From positions 1 through 38,025 of the IMG/VR virus record IMGVR_UViG_3300032085_000753: a stretch of DNA of 38,025 nt; one strand, written 5' to 3'. The DNA is from a virus. The translations under genes and the position numbers were made by a program. Below are positions 37,581 to 38,025 of this stretch, piece by piece. Within the stretch, counting starts at the first letter, position 1. Each line of letters opens with the position of its first letter. The notes below the pieces were generated by a model. It had not been told where the DNA came from, ran no database searches, and worked only from the letters and a program-made list of their open reading frames with translations.

Positions 37581-38012
37581 ATGACGATGCATATGCTACC
37601 TGTTTACTTTAGTACAACGAGTACGAAGAAGCGTAAACAGAAGAAGTCAAAGAAGCAGCAACAAACAGATGCTGCTCATGCAAAGTTTCTCAAGAAGATG
37701 GGATATAAAGGGCCTGTAGTTCAGCGGTCAGAACCCGCCGCTCATAACGGCGTTGTCGCAGGTTCGAATCCTGCCGGGCCCACCAAACGGAGCGTAGCGC
37801 AGCCTGGTAGCGCATCTGCTTTGGGAGCAGAGGGCCGCAAGTTCGAATCTTGCCGCTCCGACCAATTTTATAATAGTAGCAGTGCTAAGAAAGACGAGAA
37901 GGTCTATAGTGGCGAGCGTAAGCTACTTGGCATTGCAACGATGCACAAGAGTAATATGGTTCCAGTGTTTTCTACTGAAGATGCTGAAGCACTAGCAAAG
38001 ATGAGGAGGTAA
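37581..38012 (+). CDS. Phage protein whose reading frame runs through two tRNA genes
   Basis: A 143-codon frame, ATG at 37581 with GAGGAG 10 bases upstream. Residues 1-43 ([10 protein letters not shown], then a Lys/Gln-rich segment) and about 96-143 (with [20 protein letters not shown]) look like true protein; I recall the latter as conserved in marine T4-like phages. Residues 44-95 are translated from the two tRNA genes and read as nonsense (for example [14 protein letters not shown]), yet the frame has no stop in them. Either the insert is tolerated, or RNase cleavage at the tRNAs splits the message so that no full protein is made. Homologues without the insert would be expected. Confidence 0.6.
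   Translation: MTMHMLPVYFSTTSTKKRKQKKSKKQQQTDAAHAKFLKKMGYKGPVVQRSEPAAHNGVVAGSNPAGPTKRSVAQPGSASALGAEGRKFESCRSDQFYNSSSAKKDEKVYSGERKLLGIATMHKSNMVPVFSTEDAEALAKMRR
37710..37785 (+). tRNA. tRNA-Ile (CAU anticodon, lysidine-type, reads AUA)
   Basis: Full cloverleaf: acceptor GGGCCTG with CGGGCCC; D-arm GTTC with GAAC; anticodon stem CGCCG with CGGCG around loop CTCATAA (anticodon CAT at 37743-37745); T-arm GCAGG with CCTGC and loop TTCGAAT; CCA encoded. The CTCATAA loop, the variable loop and T-arm match bacterial tRNA-Ile2 rather than Met; initiator features (three G-C pairs in the anticodon stem, unpaired first base) are absent. Isoleucine identity needs host TilS to make lysidine. An elongator Met tRNA is the alternative. 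Confidence 0.85.
37788..37864 (+). tRNA. tRNA-Pro (UGG)
   Basis: Full cloverleaf: acceptor CGGAGCG with CGCTCCG; D-arm GCGC with GCGC around AGCCTGGTA; anticodon stem TCTGC with GCAGA, loop TTTGGGA (anticodon TGG, 37822-37824); T-loop TTCGAAT; CCA encoded. It follows the first tRNA by two bases, so both are probably cut from one transcript. It resembles alphaproteobacterial tRNA-Pro. Confidence 0.95.
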
Positions 38013-38014
38013 AA

Positions 38015-38025
38015 ATGACTGATAA
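38015..38025 (+). CDS. Start of a further gene, cut by the right edge
   Basis: ATG ACT GAT preceded by AGGAGG 5 bases upstream (the ribosome site lies in the last codons of the tRNA-containing frame). Only three codons are visible. Confidence 0.5.

Noticed and set aside
37743-37745. tRNA with CAT anticodon as initiator tRNA
   Set aside because: The first acceptor pair is G-C and the anticodon stem lacks the three consecutive G-C pairs of initiator tRNA; the loop and T-arm match tRNA-Ile2.

Overview
This window is part of the genome of a T4-like (straight-tailed, contractile) bacteriophage, most likely a marine phage of an alphaproteobacterium. The evidence is: a T4-type DNA primase, RNase H/flap endonuclease, class Ia ribonucleotide reductase with glutaredoxin, dCMP deaminase, PhoH ATPase and RecB-like nuclease; exact copies of the T4 late promoter octamer TATAAATA in front of structural and late genes; packed, overlapping genes; and two tRNA genes that look alphaproteobacterial. 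Many other genes resemble, from memory, conserved uncharacterised genes of marine T4-like phages. Base composition is roughly 40% G+C by eye and fairly even, so no single block stands out as foreign by composition.

Layout. (1) 1-2868, minus strand: a late operon of five short exported or membrane proteins, including a pilin-like and a chaperone-like protein. (2) 2869-2981: a divergent control region with a late promoter facing left and a sigma70-type promoter facing right. (3) 2982-6082: three small early-type genes, then two late genes whose N-termini resemble the T4 capsid-targeting peptide, one with a possible nuclease motif and one with ligase-type nucleotidyltransferase motifs, then a terminator and a 54-codon gene. 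(4) 6158-13894: a twelve-gene glycan cassette (glycosyltransferases, sulfotransferase, methyltransferase, phosphodiesterase-like protein, HAD phosphatase, PfkB kinase, nucleotidyltransferase, split transketolase) bracketed by two TATAAATA promoters. (5) 14007-19589: virion-type genes, led by a 1212-residue multidomain protein. (6) 19615-21588: conserved small genes and an overlapping lysis cassette (two spanin-like proteins and a holin-like protein). (7) 21590-26639: primase, nrdA, glutaredoxin, nrdB and small genes between them. (8) 26636-38025: a run of short early or middle operons, each opened by a TTGAC(A/T)-N17-TATATT-like promoter, with a GIY-YIG nuclease, a DUF932 protein, PurS, a glycine-zipper lipoprotein, a SleB-type cell-wall hydrolase, dCMP deaminase, a glycosyltransferase, RNase H, HAD, PhoH, a PD-(D/E)XK nuclease and two tRNAs.

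How the parts fit. Sigma70-type promoters, several with A/T tracts upstream, serve nucleotide metabolism, replication and host-takeover genes. TATAAATA promoters serve virion, glycan and exported-protein genes. The most unusual items are: two tRNA genes lying inside an open reading frame that stays open through both; a late exported module with pilin- and chaperone-like members; the glycan cassette with its own sugar-activation genes; late enzymes with possible head-targeting peptides or prohead-protease sites; a Shine-Dalgarno sequence with an exact complement on the other side of a terminator; a nuclease gene whose natural start codon reads ATA; and a tandemly copied translation-start region. 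All function calls come from reading the sequence and recalling protein families; no database search was run.
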